Translations under genes and position numbers: made by a program
Assembly (NCBI RefSeq): GCF_000515315.1
Contig: NZ_KI911562.1
Coordinates: forward strand, 826,505 to 890,504
Direction of reading: 5' to 3'
Length of the DNA: 64,000 nt
Origin: Asinibacterium sp. OR53
Lineage (GTDB): Bacteria > Bacteroidota > Bacteroidia > Chitinophagales > Chitinophagaceae
Shown here: piece by piece, positions 17,689 to 28,300 of the stretch
Layout of the letters: the number at the start of each line of letters is the position of its first letter
How positions within the stretch are numbered: the first letter of the stretch is position 1
Notes under the pieces: generated by a model
Told to the model about the DNA's origin: nothing
Seen by the model: the letters and a program-made list of their open reading frames with translations, nothing else
Database searches by the model: none

Positions 17689-18729
17689 CTACTCTCCGCA
17701 TGAGCCTCCCACAATGAAACTTGACTTCAACTTAATCTCACTCGGCACTTTTTTTCCCGCCATTTTTTCGATGAGGGTTGTCACTGCTATTTTTCCGATC
17801 TCTTCTACTGGTTGTTTGGCGTGTGTAATAGAGCAGGAAAAGAGATCGAATGCTTCTGCTTCATCAAAACTCACTACAGCCACATCCCGGGGAACTGCGA
17901 TTTTCAATTGATTCATCACTTTCAAACCGGTCACCGCCAGAATATCAGAAGCAAATACAATGGCATCACAAGCAGGTGTCTGCGTGATCAACTCCTTGAC
18001 GGCATTGGCAGTATCCTGGGCTAACCGTTCTTCGCGGATGGCTTTCTCCCATTTTGTGTTCATGGGCAAGCGATAAGCTTGTAATGCTGCCGCATACCCG
18101 CGGTTGCGCTCCAGGCGATGAAATAAAGTGGTCTTGAAATTGACAAAACCGATTCTTTTGTACCCACGTTTAATGGCATATTCAACGCATTGATAAGCTA
18201 CTAAATAGTTATCCAGGAGGATATTGGTAGTAGGGATTCCCGGAAATACCCGGTCTATCAGCACAAAAGGGATCTTATCCTTCAGCAAACGTTTGATCTG
18301 CGGTTCCGATCGTTCTACCGCAATCAATATTAATCCATCTACTTTTCGATTCATGAAAACCGTGATCAATTCTTCAAATTCACGGTGGTCTTCGTGTGAA
18401 TTACCCAGGATAACTGTATAGCCCTCTTTTTTTGCTGCCGCCTCAATAGAACGGGTGATTCCTGCAGTAAAGTGATATTTGATATCAGCTACAACAAGGC
18501 CAATGGTGTGGGTTTTACTGGCCCGTAAACTCTTTGCGAGATAATTGGGTTGATAATTCAGTTCTTCGGCCGCTTTTCGCACCTTTTGGGCAATCTCTTC
18601 CCCTATACGGTTTTCTTCGGCCTTGCCATTCAATACATAGGACACCAGGGCGACTGATACACCAAGGTGCCGGGCTATATCTTTTAAAGAAGTGTTTTTT
18701 TTCACAACACAAGGTTCTCGTAATGACAA
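17689..18729 (-). CDS. LacI/GalR family transcriptional regulator
   Basis: The 346-residue protein begins with a helix-turn-helix (TSLKDIARHLGVSVALVSYVLNG, about 13-35) and the hinge helix (YLAKSLRASKTHTIGLVV). It continues with a periplasmic-binding-protein-like sensor domain (DGLILIAVERSEPQI, CDAIVFASDILAVTGLKVMNQ, AVVSFDEAEAFDLF). It is expected to bind the CTTAAACGTTTAAG sites at 17659-17672 and 18748-18761, controlling itself and the susC operon in response to a sugar-like ligand. The gene and the operon run in the same direction. Confidence 0.93.
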   Translation of the reverse strand: MSLREPCVVKKNTSLKDIARHLGVSVALVSYVLNGKAEENRIGEEIAQKVRKAAEELNYQPNYLAKSLRASKTHTIGLVVADIKYHFTAGITRSIEAAAKKEGYTVILGNSHEDHREFEELITVFMNRKVDGLILIAVERSEPQIKRLLKDKIPFVLIDRVFPGIPTTNILLDNYLVAYQCVEYAIKRGYKRIGFVNFKTTLFHRLERNRGYAAALQAYRLPMNTKWEKAIREERLAQDTANAVKELITQTPACDAIVFASDILAVTGLKVMNQLKIAVPRDVAVVSFDEAEAFDLFSCSITHAKQPVEEIGKIAVTTLIEKMAGKKVPSEIKLKSSFIVGGSCGE

Positions 18730-18747
18730 TTGAATGCAATATACAAA

Positions 18748-18761
18748 CTTAAACGTTTAAG
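18748..18761. promoter_or_regulatory. LacI-type operator upstream of lacI
   Basis: CTTAAACGTTTAAG is a perfect 14-bp palindrome, identical to the core of the longer palindrome at 17647-17684. It lies 19 bases upstream of the lacI start codon, which suggests autoregulation. Confidence 0.75.
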
Positions 18762-18794
18762 CAAATTTTTTTGAGAAACTTTTATAAAAATTCC

Positions 18795-20105
18795 TCATTT
18801 CCCAATTTTCTTTAACACCCATTCGCCCACTTTCAGCCCCTGCTCCCTTCCGTTATCGATGGCATCCATGAAATGAATGCCGCCGAAAAACCTCGACACT
18901 CCGGCTTCAACAGCGGCTTGCTGAAATGACTGGTAACTCCTGGGGGGCAATCCATAATCTATTTCCACGCTGTCGGTATAATGAAATCCATCGCCGAACA
19001 AACGTGTTAATATGGCAGCAGAAGTAGCGGAGATCACAGAATGTCCGCTCAGGTATTCAGGAAAAGGCGGCGTTTGTAACAAAGGCACCCAGGCAGGATC
19101 AATGAATTTACGGATAGCGGTTTCAGGACGCACCCGGTTGCTTCGGTATTTTTCATCCCAGCAACAGATAAAAGCATCCATCAAGCCAACAGACACAAGC
19201 GTATAGACCTGCATGCTTTCATCAAAACTTTTCTTTGCTTTCTCTGCAGCAATAGCTGCAATACCCAGCCAGTGTGCACCGGGCGATATTTTTTTCAACG
19301 CTACCAACAAGTGCCCATTATCCTGCACGGCAAACGGATTACAATCCCAGAAAGCGGCGATGGCTTTGTGTTCGGGAGGCAGTGCTTCTTTGTAATTTTT
19401 TTCCATCAGCTTAAAAAATGCCGACTGCTTATCTGCCGAGAAAGAAACAGGCGGCACGGGTTTGAACTGCGCGCTGGAATCGAGTGTAAAAGGCCGCACT
19501 GTTTTGAAATAAGGCTCTACCGCAGCTATGAATGCCGGCGGTGTGGGGTACCAATATTCATCACCTTTCAATGGCGTATAGCGTGGCAGGTTACTGATCT
19601 TATTGTATCCATCGGCCTTTGCATAAGCCAATATGCGCTTGCTGATGGCTACTGCATAACGTTTTGAGTTATTAATCATCTTTTCCGGGTAACCCAGCTC
19701 TTTACAGGAATCGAGCAAGCGTTGCTCATACGCGCGCAGACGACTGCCCGAAGGTTGCATTTGTGATGCTGTTTCCAGCATAGCCAGCACCGAACTGAGC
19801 TGATAACTATAGCCGCTGATGCTGTCCTGCCTGTGCAGATCGGGGTAATCATTCAATACCCCGTGCATACTTTTGAACTGTGTATTGTGTTGGGCAACTA
19901 CTTCATATCCCGCCAGACAAGCATACGCGTAGAAACGCGCAGCCAGCGGTGGGTTGGTAACATCGTGTATCATGATATCTGTCATCCCTGTGATCACCGC
20001 GTTGATGTCTTTGTTCGCAAACACCGGTGCATCTGTACGCTGCTGCCTGCAACCAGCTATCAATACCATCAATATTATAAAACCTGTCAGCTTTCTCATA
20101 CTCAT
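18795..20105 (-). CDS. Vanadium-dependent haloperoxidase-like lipoprotein (PAP2 superfamily)
   Basis: The 436-residue protein has a lipobox (IILMVLIAGC, Cys19). The vanadate/phosphate pocket is visible in order: Lys319 and Arg326-Pro327 (KYRSNRVRPE), Ser353-Gly354-His355 (YLSGHSVISA), Arg405 (SRFFGGIHFMD) and His411. These are the residues shared by vanadium haloperoxidases and PAP2 phosphatases. The spacing between motifs fits the haloperoxidase-type branch, but halide specificity cannot be read. The ATG overlaps the stop of the preceding VCBS gene (ATGA), so the two products are made together. An alternative start at 20099 would remove two residues. Confidence 0.85.
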   Translation of the reverse strand: MSMRKLTGFIILMVLIAGCRQQRTDAPVFANKDINAVITGMTDIMIHDVTNPPLAARFYAYACLAGYEVVAQHNTQFKSMHGVLNDYPDLHRQDSISGYSYQLSSVLAMLETASQMQPSGSRLRAYEQRLLDSCKELGYPEKMINNSKRYAVAISKRILAYAKADGYNKISNLPRYTPLKGDEYWYPTPPAFIAAVEPYFKTVRPFTLDSSAQFKPVPPVSFSADKQSAFFKLMEKNYKEALPPEHKAIAAFWDCNPFAVQDNGHLLVALKKISPGAHWLGIAAIAAEKAKKSFDESMQVYTLVSVGLMDAFICCWDEKYRSNRVRPETAIRKFIDPAWVPLLQTPPFPEYLSGHSVISATSAAILTRLFGDGFHYTDSVEIDYGLPPRSYQSFQQAAVEAGVSRFFGGIHFMDAIDNGREQGLKVGEWVLKKIGK

Positions 20106-23100
20106 TTCATTTGATACGCTTTAACCGCTTCCTGGTTAATACCGAATAGCAGCATATTATTCACAGGTAACACAGCCCTTACATCTCCCCATAACTGGAA
20201 GCCCGACTGTTGCTGGTTTACATAAGTAAAATGTCCCTTGCCATCGCCTTTAAGCAATACACCATAATTGGCATCGCATTTTCCAAAGCGCAGCCTGGCA
20301 TGATTGTCATTTCCGCAAAGCAAGAGATCGGGTTTGCCGTCTTTGTCGAAATCCAGTTGTGTGATCGTGTACACTGGGGAGAACTGCGCCTGTACAGGGA
20401 GCGCTTTTTGATGGAATTTTCCATCGGCTCCTTGTTCAAAATAAGCAGTCTTCAAATAGTTGGCCTGCAAATGGCCCGCGCCTTTCAGTTCATCTGGGGT
20501 AAACACTTCCTTGATCGTGGCATCGGCATAACTTTTGTAATCAGTGAAGCGCGTGCGCATCATACTCATCTGGTCTAACAATTCATCCCTGGTTACATAA
20601 GGATAGCTCTTACCCTGGATGTAAAAACAAAGTATGGGGTCGATAGCACCGTTGTTATCGAAATCCTTGTAATACATTTCAGCGGGCTCATTGTCGCTGG
20701 CTTTGCATTGTGTGTTGAGGCCCATATTGCCTATCACCAGATCGGGCTTGCCGTCTCCGTTAAAATCTCCCACAGTAATCTTATTCCACCATCCACTGTA
20801 TTCTTTTTCGAAATAATCTTTTGTTTTGTTCTCCAGCTTTCCGTTCTGGTTGATGAATACTGATACCGGCATCCATTCGCCTATTACCACCAGGTCTTTT
20901 TTTCCATCTCCATTCATATCCAGCCATGCAGCATCTGTTACCATACCGATCTTTTGCAGCGCCGGCGCTAATGCAGCTGCCTGGTCTGTGAAATGCCCCT
21001 TGCCATCGTTGATCAGTAAATAGCTTGGTGGTGTTTCAGGATAACGGCCCGGGATCACACGGCCGCCTACAAAAAGATCGGGCTTACCATCTCCATTTAC
21101 ATCCGCTACGCGTGCGCAGCTTTTACTTACATGCATTACCGGTAATGCATCGGCTGCTTTGGTGAAATGTCCTTTTCCATCGTTCAGGTACAAACGATCC
21201 TGCAACAATGGATCATTTTCTGTGTATTGATGATACCCGCCGCTTACTACATACAGATCAACAAACCCGTCGCCATTCGCATCGAAGAAAACAGCGTCGG
21301 CATCTTCACTTTGTTTGTCGGCTTCAAATGCCGGTTCTGCTTTTTGAACAAAGCGGCCGTCTTTTTGTTGCAAATACAATGCACCGGCCTGTCCGCTTCC
21401 CCCTCCTGCATATATATCTTCCAATCCATCGCCATTTACATCGGCCTTTACAAGACAGGGGCCGGAGAACGACAATGGGTTCACCAGTAAAGGTTGTCTT
21501 TTGAAATCGTTGATGGTATTGGTTGCGCTGTGAAATGCGATAGGTGATGCAACAGCATGGAACAAAGGAGCAACCGGTATGGAAGGATGATATGCTTCGG
21601 TTGCATTTTTTTCCTGCAGCACCAACAGCTTATCGGGCTGCACTTTTATGAGCACCTGTTGTTTGCCGCTTTGCCATACGATGCGCAATGAATCGATGGT
21701 GGTATCTGCACCCAATCCGAAATGTAAAACAGGTGTTACACTCGACTGGTAGCCTCTTGCCGGCATCTGCTCTACATATTGCTTCCTTCCTTTATTATAA
21801 AGTGTAACCGCGGCACCCAATCCCTGTGTATTCAAGCCTGACCCTTCCAGTTTTACCGACAAATAATGTGCGTTCTTCTTTTGGTTGGCTTCGTTGCGAT
21901 AAATAAATGCAGGTTGGTTGATGTTGTTGACGATCAGATCGAGGTCGCCATCATTGTCCAGGTCGGCATAAGCTGCTCCATTGCTGTTCGAAGCAGAACG
22001 GATACCCCATTGCTGACTGGTATTACTAAAACTGAGGTCGCCATTGTTTTTGAAAAAATAACTGGTTACCGACGAAGAGGGCATATGTTGGATGATCTCC
22101 AGCACATCTTCCCGTTTGAGCCTGCCCTTGCTCTGCGTATAATCGTTCATGTACTTGAGAAAATCCATATTGGTATAGTCACGCAAGTAACCGTTGGTAA
22201 CAAAAAGGTCTTTCCATCCATCGTTATCATAATCGGCAAAGAGCGGCGACCAGCTCCAGTCGGTATTGGAGATGCCTGATAGTTGTCCTATTTCGCTGAA
22301 ACTGCCATCGCCATTGTTGATGTGCAGCATATTGCGCATGTACTGGTAATAAAAACCTGTGCGCAGGGTAAGATCAAATTTTTCGTAGTTATCGGGAGCA
22401 AGTAATAATTTTTGCCGGCGATTGTCTTCCGGTAACATATCCAGTGTGAAGATATCGGGTAGCCCATCGTTGTTCACATCGGCCACATTGTTGCCCATCG
22501 AAAACTGGGATGTATGTCCCAGGCTGGAAGAAAGTTTATTGGTGAACGTGCCGTTGTGGTTGTTGATGTATAAAAAATCGGGCACGGTATAATCATTCGA
22601 AACATAAATATCGGGCCAGCCATCGCCGTTGATATCGGAGATACCGGCGCCGAGTCCGTAAGATAAAGCAGAACTACCGAGTCCGGCCTGTGCCGTAACG
22701 TCGCTGAAATGCCCCTTATCATTGCGATACAAACGAATGCCGGTGGAAGGATCATCCTTTTTCAATAAGGCAGCGGTAGCTGCTTCATCGAGTACGGGCA
22801 GGGAATTGGGGTTGTGGTTGAGCAGGAGCATATCGAGGTCGCCATCCCGGTCGTAATCGAAAAAATAAGCTTGTGTACTGTACGACGAATCGGCCAGTCC
22901 ATATTGATGCGCCTGTTCACTGAAGTGCGGAATACCCTGTGCATCATTCCCATCATTGATGAACAATTGGTTCTCTCTTTTAGGTCCGTGCAGTTTGCCC
23001 GAATAACAAACATAGATATCGGTTCTGCCATCGCCATTGATGTCTACCATGGTAATACCTGTTTTCCATGGACCCGGTCTGCCGCTCACTCCGGCCGCTT

Positions 23101-23431
23101 CGGTAATATCCTGGAACTGCATTTGTCCTTTGTTGAGGTACAGCTTGTTATCTGTCATGTTACCGGTAAAATACAGGTCCTGCAAACCATCTCCGTTCAC
23201 ATCGCCTACCGCCACACCGCCTCCGTTGTAGAAATATTCATACATGAGCACGTTGGTGTTGAGGCCTTCATTCAGCGTGTTGCTGAAATCTACATGCGTT
23301 TGTTCGGGTGTAAGTAAAGTGAAAAGCGGATGAGAGGAAGATGCCTGTTCATTTTTACATCCGGCCATCAGCGTGATAACAACTGCGAGCAGGCAACAGG
23401 AAAAACGGGTAAGGGGTGATCGGTTCAACAT
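20102..23431 (-). CDS. VCBS-repeat (FG-GAP/UnbV, CRTAC1-like) lipoprotein
   Basis: The 1109-residue protein has a lipobox (VVITLMAGC). It holds many repeats with calcium-loop signatures of the DxNxDGxxD type (VNGDGLQDLYFTGN, INGDGRTDIYVCY, YDRDGDLDMLLLNH, MNGDGKKDLVVIGE), two propeller-like arrays separated by an ASPIC/UnbV domain at roughly residues 515-590 (GLGAAVTLYNKGRKQYVEQ, LRIVWQSGKQQ). It resembles the large surface CRTAC1-type proteins encoded next to SusCD pairs in Bacteroidota. A role in surface binding or presentation of substrate is likely; no enzyme activity is evident. It follows susD after a terminator-like hairpin and is coupled to the haloperoxidase-like gene. Confidence 0.88.
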   Translation of the reverse strand: MLNRSPLTRFSCCLLAVVITLMAGCKNEQASSSHPLFTLLTPEQTHVDFSNTLNEGLNTNVLMYEYFYNGGGVAVGDVNGDGLQDLYFTGNMTDNKLYLNKGQMQFQDITEAAGVSGRPGPWKTGITMVDINGDGRTDIYVCYSGKLHGPKRENQLFINDGNDAQGIPHFSEQAHQYGLADSSYSTQAYFFDYDRDGDLDMLLLNHNPNSLPVLDEAATAALLKKDDPSTGIRLYRNDKGHFSDVTAQAGLGSSALSYGLGAGISDINGDGWPDIYVSNDYTVPDFLYINNHNGTFTNKLSSSLGHTSQFSMGNNVADVNNDGLPDIFTLDMLPEDNRRQKLLLAPDNYEKFDLTLRTGFYYQYMRNMLHINNGDGSFSEIGQLSGISNTDWSWSPLFADYDNDGWKDLFVTNGYLRDYTNMDFLKYMNDYTQSKGRLKREDVLEIIQHMPSSSVTSYFFKNNGDLSFSNTSQQWGIRSASNSNGAAYADLDNDGDLDLIVNNINQPAFIYRNEANQKKNAHYLSVKLEGSGLNTQGLGAAVTLYNKGRKQYVEQMPARGYQSSVTPVLHFGLGADTTIDSLRIVWQSGKQQVLIKVQPDKLLVLQEKNATEAYHPSIPVAPLFHAVASPIAFHSATNTINDFKRQPLLVNPLSFSGPCLVKADVNGDGLEDIYAGGGSGQAGALYLQQKDGRFVQKAEPAFEADKQSEDADAVFFDANGDGFVDLYVVSGGYHQYTENDPLLQDRLYLNDGKGHFTKAADALPVMHVSKSCARVADVNGDGKPDLFVGGRVIPGRYPETPPSYLLINDGKGHFTDQAAALAPALQKIGMVTDAAWLDMNGDGKKDLVVIGEWMPVSVFINQNGKLENKTKDYFEKEYSGWWNKITVGDFNGDGKPDLVIGNMGLNTQCKASDNEPAEMYYKDFDNNGAIDPILCFYIQGKSYPYVTRDELLDQMSMMRTRFTDYKSYADATIKEVFTPDELKGAGHLQANYLKTAYFEQGADGKFHQKALPVQAQFSPVYTITQLDFDKDGKPDLLLCGNDNHARLRFGKCDANYGVLLKGDGKGHFTYVNQQQSGFQLWGDVRAVLPVNNMLLFGINQEAVKAYQMK

Positions 23432-23460
23432 GCCAGGTTTTTAAGTACGTCAATATTCAT

Positions 23461-23497
23461 AAAAATCTATGCCGGTGCGTTACCGCCCGGCATAGAT
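23461..23497 (-). terminator. Intrinsic terminator or attenuator after susD
   Basis: Perfect 11-bp inverted repeat ATCTATGCCGG (23465-23475) and CCGGCATAGAT (23487-23497) with an 11-base loop. On the minus strand it is followed by a short T run (ATTTTTA). It separates susD (ends 23524) from the VCBS gene (starts 23431), so it could lower expression of the distal genes. Confidence 0.7.
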
Positions 23498-23523
23498 CGA
23501 CTTCGATACTATTTGTTTGCCCC

Positions 23524-25377
23524 TTAATAACCCGGATTCTGAATCAGTTTGTTGTTCTTATTCATTTCATCCAGGACGATGGGCAGGAAATACATCTTAT
23601 CCAGCCATTGCCTGTTTTCGAGGCTATTATCTACAACCGGTTTATAGGTATAGTTGTACAATGTTTCATCGTGCCGGTAAGGCGAGGGGGCTGTTGCACC
23701 CGGCTTCAGCAAGCCCTGCACATTGATGTACACCAGCTTCCTTCCCAGCGTGGTGGGAGCGATCATCCACCTGCGCGCATCGTGGTAGCGTTGTTCTTCG
23801 TACACCATTTCTATCCTGCGTTCATTACGGTAATGTTGCCGCAGTGCATCGCCAACATCGGTAATGGGAGGCATGCCCGCACGGAAACGGATCTTGTTGA
23901 GCCAGGTTTGTGCTTCCACATACTGACCCAATTCAATACAGGCTTCCACATAGTTCAATACCATTTCTGTATAACGGAAGAATGGCCAGGGTATATATTG
24001 CCGTGTAGTGTTATCGACAATATTAGGATCGGGGTCAATGAACTTTTGCATGTAATAGCCTGTCCAGCTGCCATTCCAGTTTTCAATCGTGCTCTGACGC
24101 GTATCCAGTCCGTATTGCATACCTGTAGCCATCTGGTAAATACCAGATTGTATTTGGTTGGCAGGATCTACGTTACCTGAGATTTTGTTCCTGGGTTTCC
24201 ATCCTGCACCATCGTAGAGAATGGTAGCATAGAAACGCGGATCGCGGTTGGTATAAGGAGCTGCCTGTTCTACCGGGTTGGTCCAGTCGAACTTGGTACC
24301 ATCCATCATTTCATAATCATCCACCAGTTGCTGGATGGGTGAATTACCTGCCCAGTTGTGGTAGCCGTTGGGGCCGTTGGCGAGTCCTACATAGATACCG
24401 GCATACTCATCCTTATTGGCGGTAAAATCCCGCTCAAATATCAGGTCTGCGCTGGCTGCAGCATCTATACCCGGACTTTTACTACCACCGCCCATGGCCA
24501 GTGATTTGTAATTGTTCTGTGCATCGGCTGCAGCCGCAGGCGCCGCGAGGTTGAGCTTATAACCGCTGGTAGCATCCAGCACGGCTTTGGCTGCATCCCT
24601 GGCTGCCTGCCAGCGGGCTGTACGGTCGCCGCTCACATATCCCAATAATTCGGGATTAGCAAAGCCACTGATAACGCTGGACTGTGCTTTGGCAGTAGGG
24701 ATATCGTGCAGGTCGCTGGCGGCGTACAATAATACGCGCGACTTAAGCGCCATAGCTGCTAAAGAAGATGCCCTACCCTTCGGCATAGTCTTCCCTTTTA
24801 ATAGGGCTATGGCGCTGTCGCAATCTTTCAGGATGAAGGTGACGCATTGATCGTATGTGCTACGCGCAATGGTATAATCCTGGTTCAGGTCGTACGGTTT
24901 GCTCACCAGTGGCACACCTCCGTAATATCTTACCAGTTGCTGGTAGAAATAGGCGCGCAGGAAAAAGGCTTCTCCGCGCAACTGGTCGTTTAGTGTAGCA
25001 TCGCCAAAAGTAGCAGTAGGCAATTGGGCCAGTGCAATGTTAGTCGTACGGATACGGTTGTACATGTTGGTCCATTCATAGGTACGGTTGGTCCACCCGA
25101 TATTGGAAGGATTGAGTGTGCCTTCATTGATGGTATTGATACCACGGCCTGCATGGGTAAATACCGATTCATCGGAAAGGGATGCCAGCATTTGTTCGTC
25201 GAAGCCGCCCATTCCCAAACCGCCATAAATGCCCGTTACAAATGCCTGGGCGAGCGGACCGTCCTTCCACGTATCGGAGGAAGGAACGGTGGTCAATGAT
25301 TTGGTGTCGAGAAAGTCTTTCTTACAGGAGAAAAACATTCCCATCAACACCAGTATGATTATGTGATTTTTTTTCAT
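23524..25377 (-). CDS. SusD/RagB family nutrient-binding lipoprotein (second locus)
   Basis: The 617-residue lipoprotein (MGMFFSC, then KKDFLDTKSL) has the SusD pattern: LNDQLRGEAFFLRAYFYQQLVRYYGGVPLV near 130-160, ASSLAAMALKSRVLLYAASD, FFRYTEMVLNYVEACIELGQYVEA and the C-terminus LPIVLDEMNKNNKLIQNPGY. It would act on the surface with the SusC protein encoded 11 bases upstream. Confidence 0.95.
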   Translation of the reverse strand: MKKNHIIILVLMGMFFSCKKDFLDTKSLTTVPSSDTWKDGPLAQAFVTGIYGGLGMGGFDEQMLASLSDESVFTHAGRGINTINEGTLNPSNIGWTNRTYEWTNMYNRIRTTNIALAQLPTATFGDATLNDQLRGEAFFLRAYFYQQLVRYYGGVPLVSKPYDLNQDYTIARSTYDQCVTFILKDCDSAIALLKGKTMPKGRASSLAAMALKSRVLLYAASDLHDIPTAKAQSSVISGFANPELLGYVSGDRTARWQAARDAAKAVLDATSGYKLNLAAPAAAADAQNNYKSLAMGGGSKSPGIDAAASADLIFERDFTANKDEYAGIYVGLANGPNGYHNWAGNSPIQQLVDDYEMMDGTKFDWTNPVEQAAPYTNRDPRFYATILYDGAGWKPRNKISGNVDPANQIQSGIYQMATGMQYGLDTRQSTIENWNGSWTGYYMQKFIDPDPNIVDNTTRQYIPWPFFRYTEMVLNYVEACIELGQYVEAQTWLNKIRFRAGMPPITDVGDALRQHYRNERRIEMVYEEQRYHDARRWMIAPTTLGRKLVYINVQGLLKPGATAPSPYRHDETLYNYTYKPVVDNSLENRQWLDKMYFLPIVLDEMNKNNKLIQNPGY

Positions 25378-25388
25378 CAGTTCGTTTT

Positions 25389-28300
25389 TTAGAATGTTAC
25401 TCTCACTCCTCCATTGATAATGCGTGACTGCGGATAGTATTGTCCGTTACCACTGGTTGACTCGGGATCCCATATTTTCATCTTATCCCAGGTAGCCAGG
25501 TTCAGGCCATTGACGTAAACACGTAAAGCGCTGATACCGGTCTTCTTCAGGGCAACAGGTCCCAGGTTGTACCCAAGCTCCACGTTCTTCAAACGTATGT
25601 AATCGCTGTTCCTGAGGAAATAAGTATTAGTACTTGCTCCACCGCCTGTATAATAGGTATCGCCCCTGTTGGCCAGTCGAGGATCCACGCTGCTTGGATG
25701 GTCTACGGACCAGCGATGATCGTAACTGTATTGCAGGTAGTTACCTATATCGCCAGACTCGGTACCGATAAAGAGCAATCCGCCGGCAGCACCCTGGAAG
25801 AGTATGGACAGGTCGAAGTTTTTATACTGCAGTCCCATGGTCACACCGCCGCTGAATACCGGATCACGGTTCTGGTCCAAACGTACCCTGTCATTGGCAT
25901 TGATCTTACCGGTACCGCTGATATTCTTGATCTTCATATCACCCGGGCGCAACTGGGGTGTAAGTGCGCTGTAATCGATGGTATTGGCCGCGATATCTTT
26001 AGCATCTTTGAAAACGCCATCATAGATATACGCCAGGAAGTTGGGTCCGCTGGTACCATAAGAGTGACCGGTAGAACGCTGGTAGTCGGGTATACCCGGC
26101 GTTTCATCCCAATACAATATCTTATTCTTGGCATAGCCGCCGTTCACACCGATGGTGTATTTCAGGTCACCGGCCTGTCCGTTGTACCCAATCTTGAATT
26201 CAAATCCCTTATTCTCCATTTTACCCGCGTTGATCGGAGGCAGCAAGCCGCTGATACCTGAACTGCCCGGTACAGAGCCCGCATGGATGAGCATATTGGA
26301 GCGCTTGTTGTAGAAATAATCCAATTCAAAACTGAGCTTTCCATTGAGTGTTGTACCCTCCAAACCTATATTGGCATTGTTGCCTATTTCCCAGGTAAAC
26401 TGGCTGTTGGGTACCACGATCTCGGATAATGTTTTCAATACCTGGTTGTTGATCACCTGTGTTCCCAGGTTATAGAGCGAAGCAAAAGCGTACTCTTGTA
26501 ATGCTCCATTATAATATACCTGGTCGCTACCCATTTGTCCGTATGAACCGCGCAGCTTCAGGTAATTGATGAAAGGCACATGTCTTCTGAAAAAATTCTC
26601 ATTGCTGATATTCCAGCCGGCCAGCACACCGGGGAAGAATCCGAACCTCTTTTCCTTGGGGAAAATATAGGAACCATCATTCCTCCAAACGAATTCCAGC
26701 AAATATTTTTCTTCATAGTTATAAGAAACACGGCCGAAATAACTCAGCCTTGCACGGTTATAACCACTACCGTCTGCGTTCTGCTGGTCGGTGCCACCGG
26801 CAAACATCTGGTCTATCGCCGAAGAGATAAAGTACCTGCGGAAAGCGCTGAAATTATCGTCGCTTACGGTTTCTTTGGTAACAGCAGCCATCACACCAAT
26901 GGTATGCTTATCGGCGATCTTACGATCGTAGTTCAGCATGGCTGTGAGGTTGATGTTCAACTGGCTTTCGTCTCTCTGTGTTAACCTCGGATCGGTGAAG
27001 GTAGAACGTACCGACTTGGTCAACAGCGGCGTCTTACCATCGGCCTGGTAAGAAACCTTATCCCAGAAATACAAATACCAGGGTGTTTCCCATCTTTTGC
27101 CACGATAAGTGTATTTATCGGCCGAACCGATCAGTGACAGCTTCAGGCCATCAACCCATGGGTTGGTGATCTCTACTTTTCCATTGGTTTGGAAATAATC
27201 GCGGGTATCCCTATCGTAACCGGTTTGGTTGGTAGTGATAACAACAGGGTTTTGTCCATTTTCAATATCCGGCCCCGGTAAACCATTGGGCCATATTTCT
27301 TGCTCGGTAGGTTTACCGCGCATCAACATCCTGAAGACAGAGCCTGCGCTTTGTGTGGGGAAGAAACGGTATTCCTCACGTGCAATGATACCTAACGTAG
27401 TATTGATGTACTTATTGACTTTAGCATCCAGGTTAATGCGCAGATCGTACTGGCGGTAACCGGTAGCCGAATTTTTATAATAAGCATCCTGGTCCTGGTA
27501 ACCCAGCGAAGTCAGGAATTTGAAGTTCTCAGAACCGCCGCTGATCTGCAGGTTGTGGCGGGTTTGTCCCGACCAGGTTTTCAATGCACCCTTGAACCAA
27601 TCGGTATTGGGATGTCCCCAGGGATCGGAACCATCTGCATATTTCTGTATGTCGCTGGGCTGATAAGGCGCTGTAACCGTTACGTTGTTATCGGAACGGG
27701 TGTATTTACCGGTCTGCTTGAGTGCCGGCCATGCAGCGGACCATTGATCAGAAGGAATTTTGCTGAACATGAGCAGCTCATTGTTGATCTCGGCATACTC
27801 GGGCGCATTGGACATTTTAGGAATGCGCGTTGGTTGAGACCAGCCCTGGTTGAAATCGTAGAGGATCTGTGGTTTGCCCGATTTACCACGCTTGGTAGTA
27901 ATGAGAATTACACCATTGGCACCCCTCACACCATAAATGGCGGCTGACGCATCTTTGAGGATGGAAACGCTTTCAATATCAGCCGGGTTGATACGCTCCA
28001 GTCCGCCGGTACGATCGGGCACACCATCGATAACGATCAGCGCTGAACTGTTACCAATGGTATTGGTACCACGTATCTGAATGGTGGAACCATCGTAACC
28101 GGGCTCACCGCTCCGGTTAATAGCAATTACACCGGGTAAGCGGCCTACCAGTGAGTTAGACAGGTTAACCGTTGGAGACTTCTCCAGGTCGGCGCCCTTA
28201 ACACTGGCCACCGCACCGGTAACAGTCACTTTCTTTTGTACAGCGTATCCCACCACCACCACATCGCTGAGGTTGGATGTGTTTTGCACGAGGGAAATAG

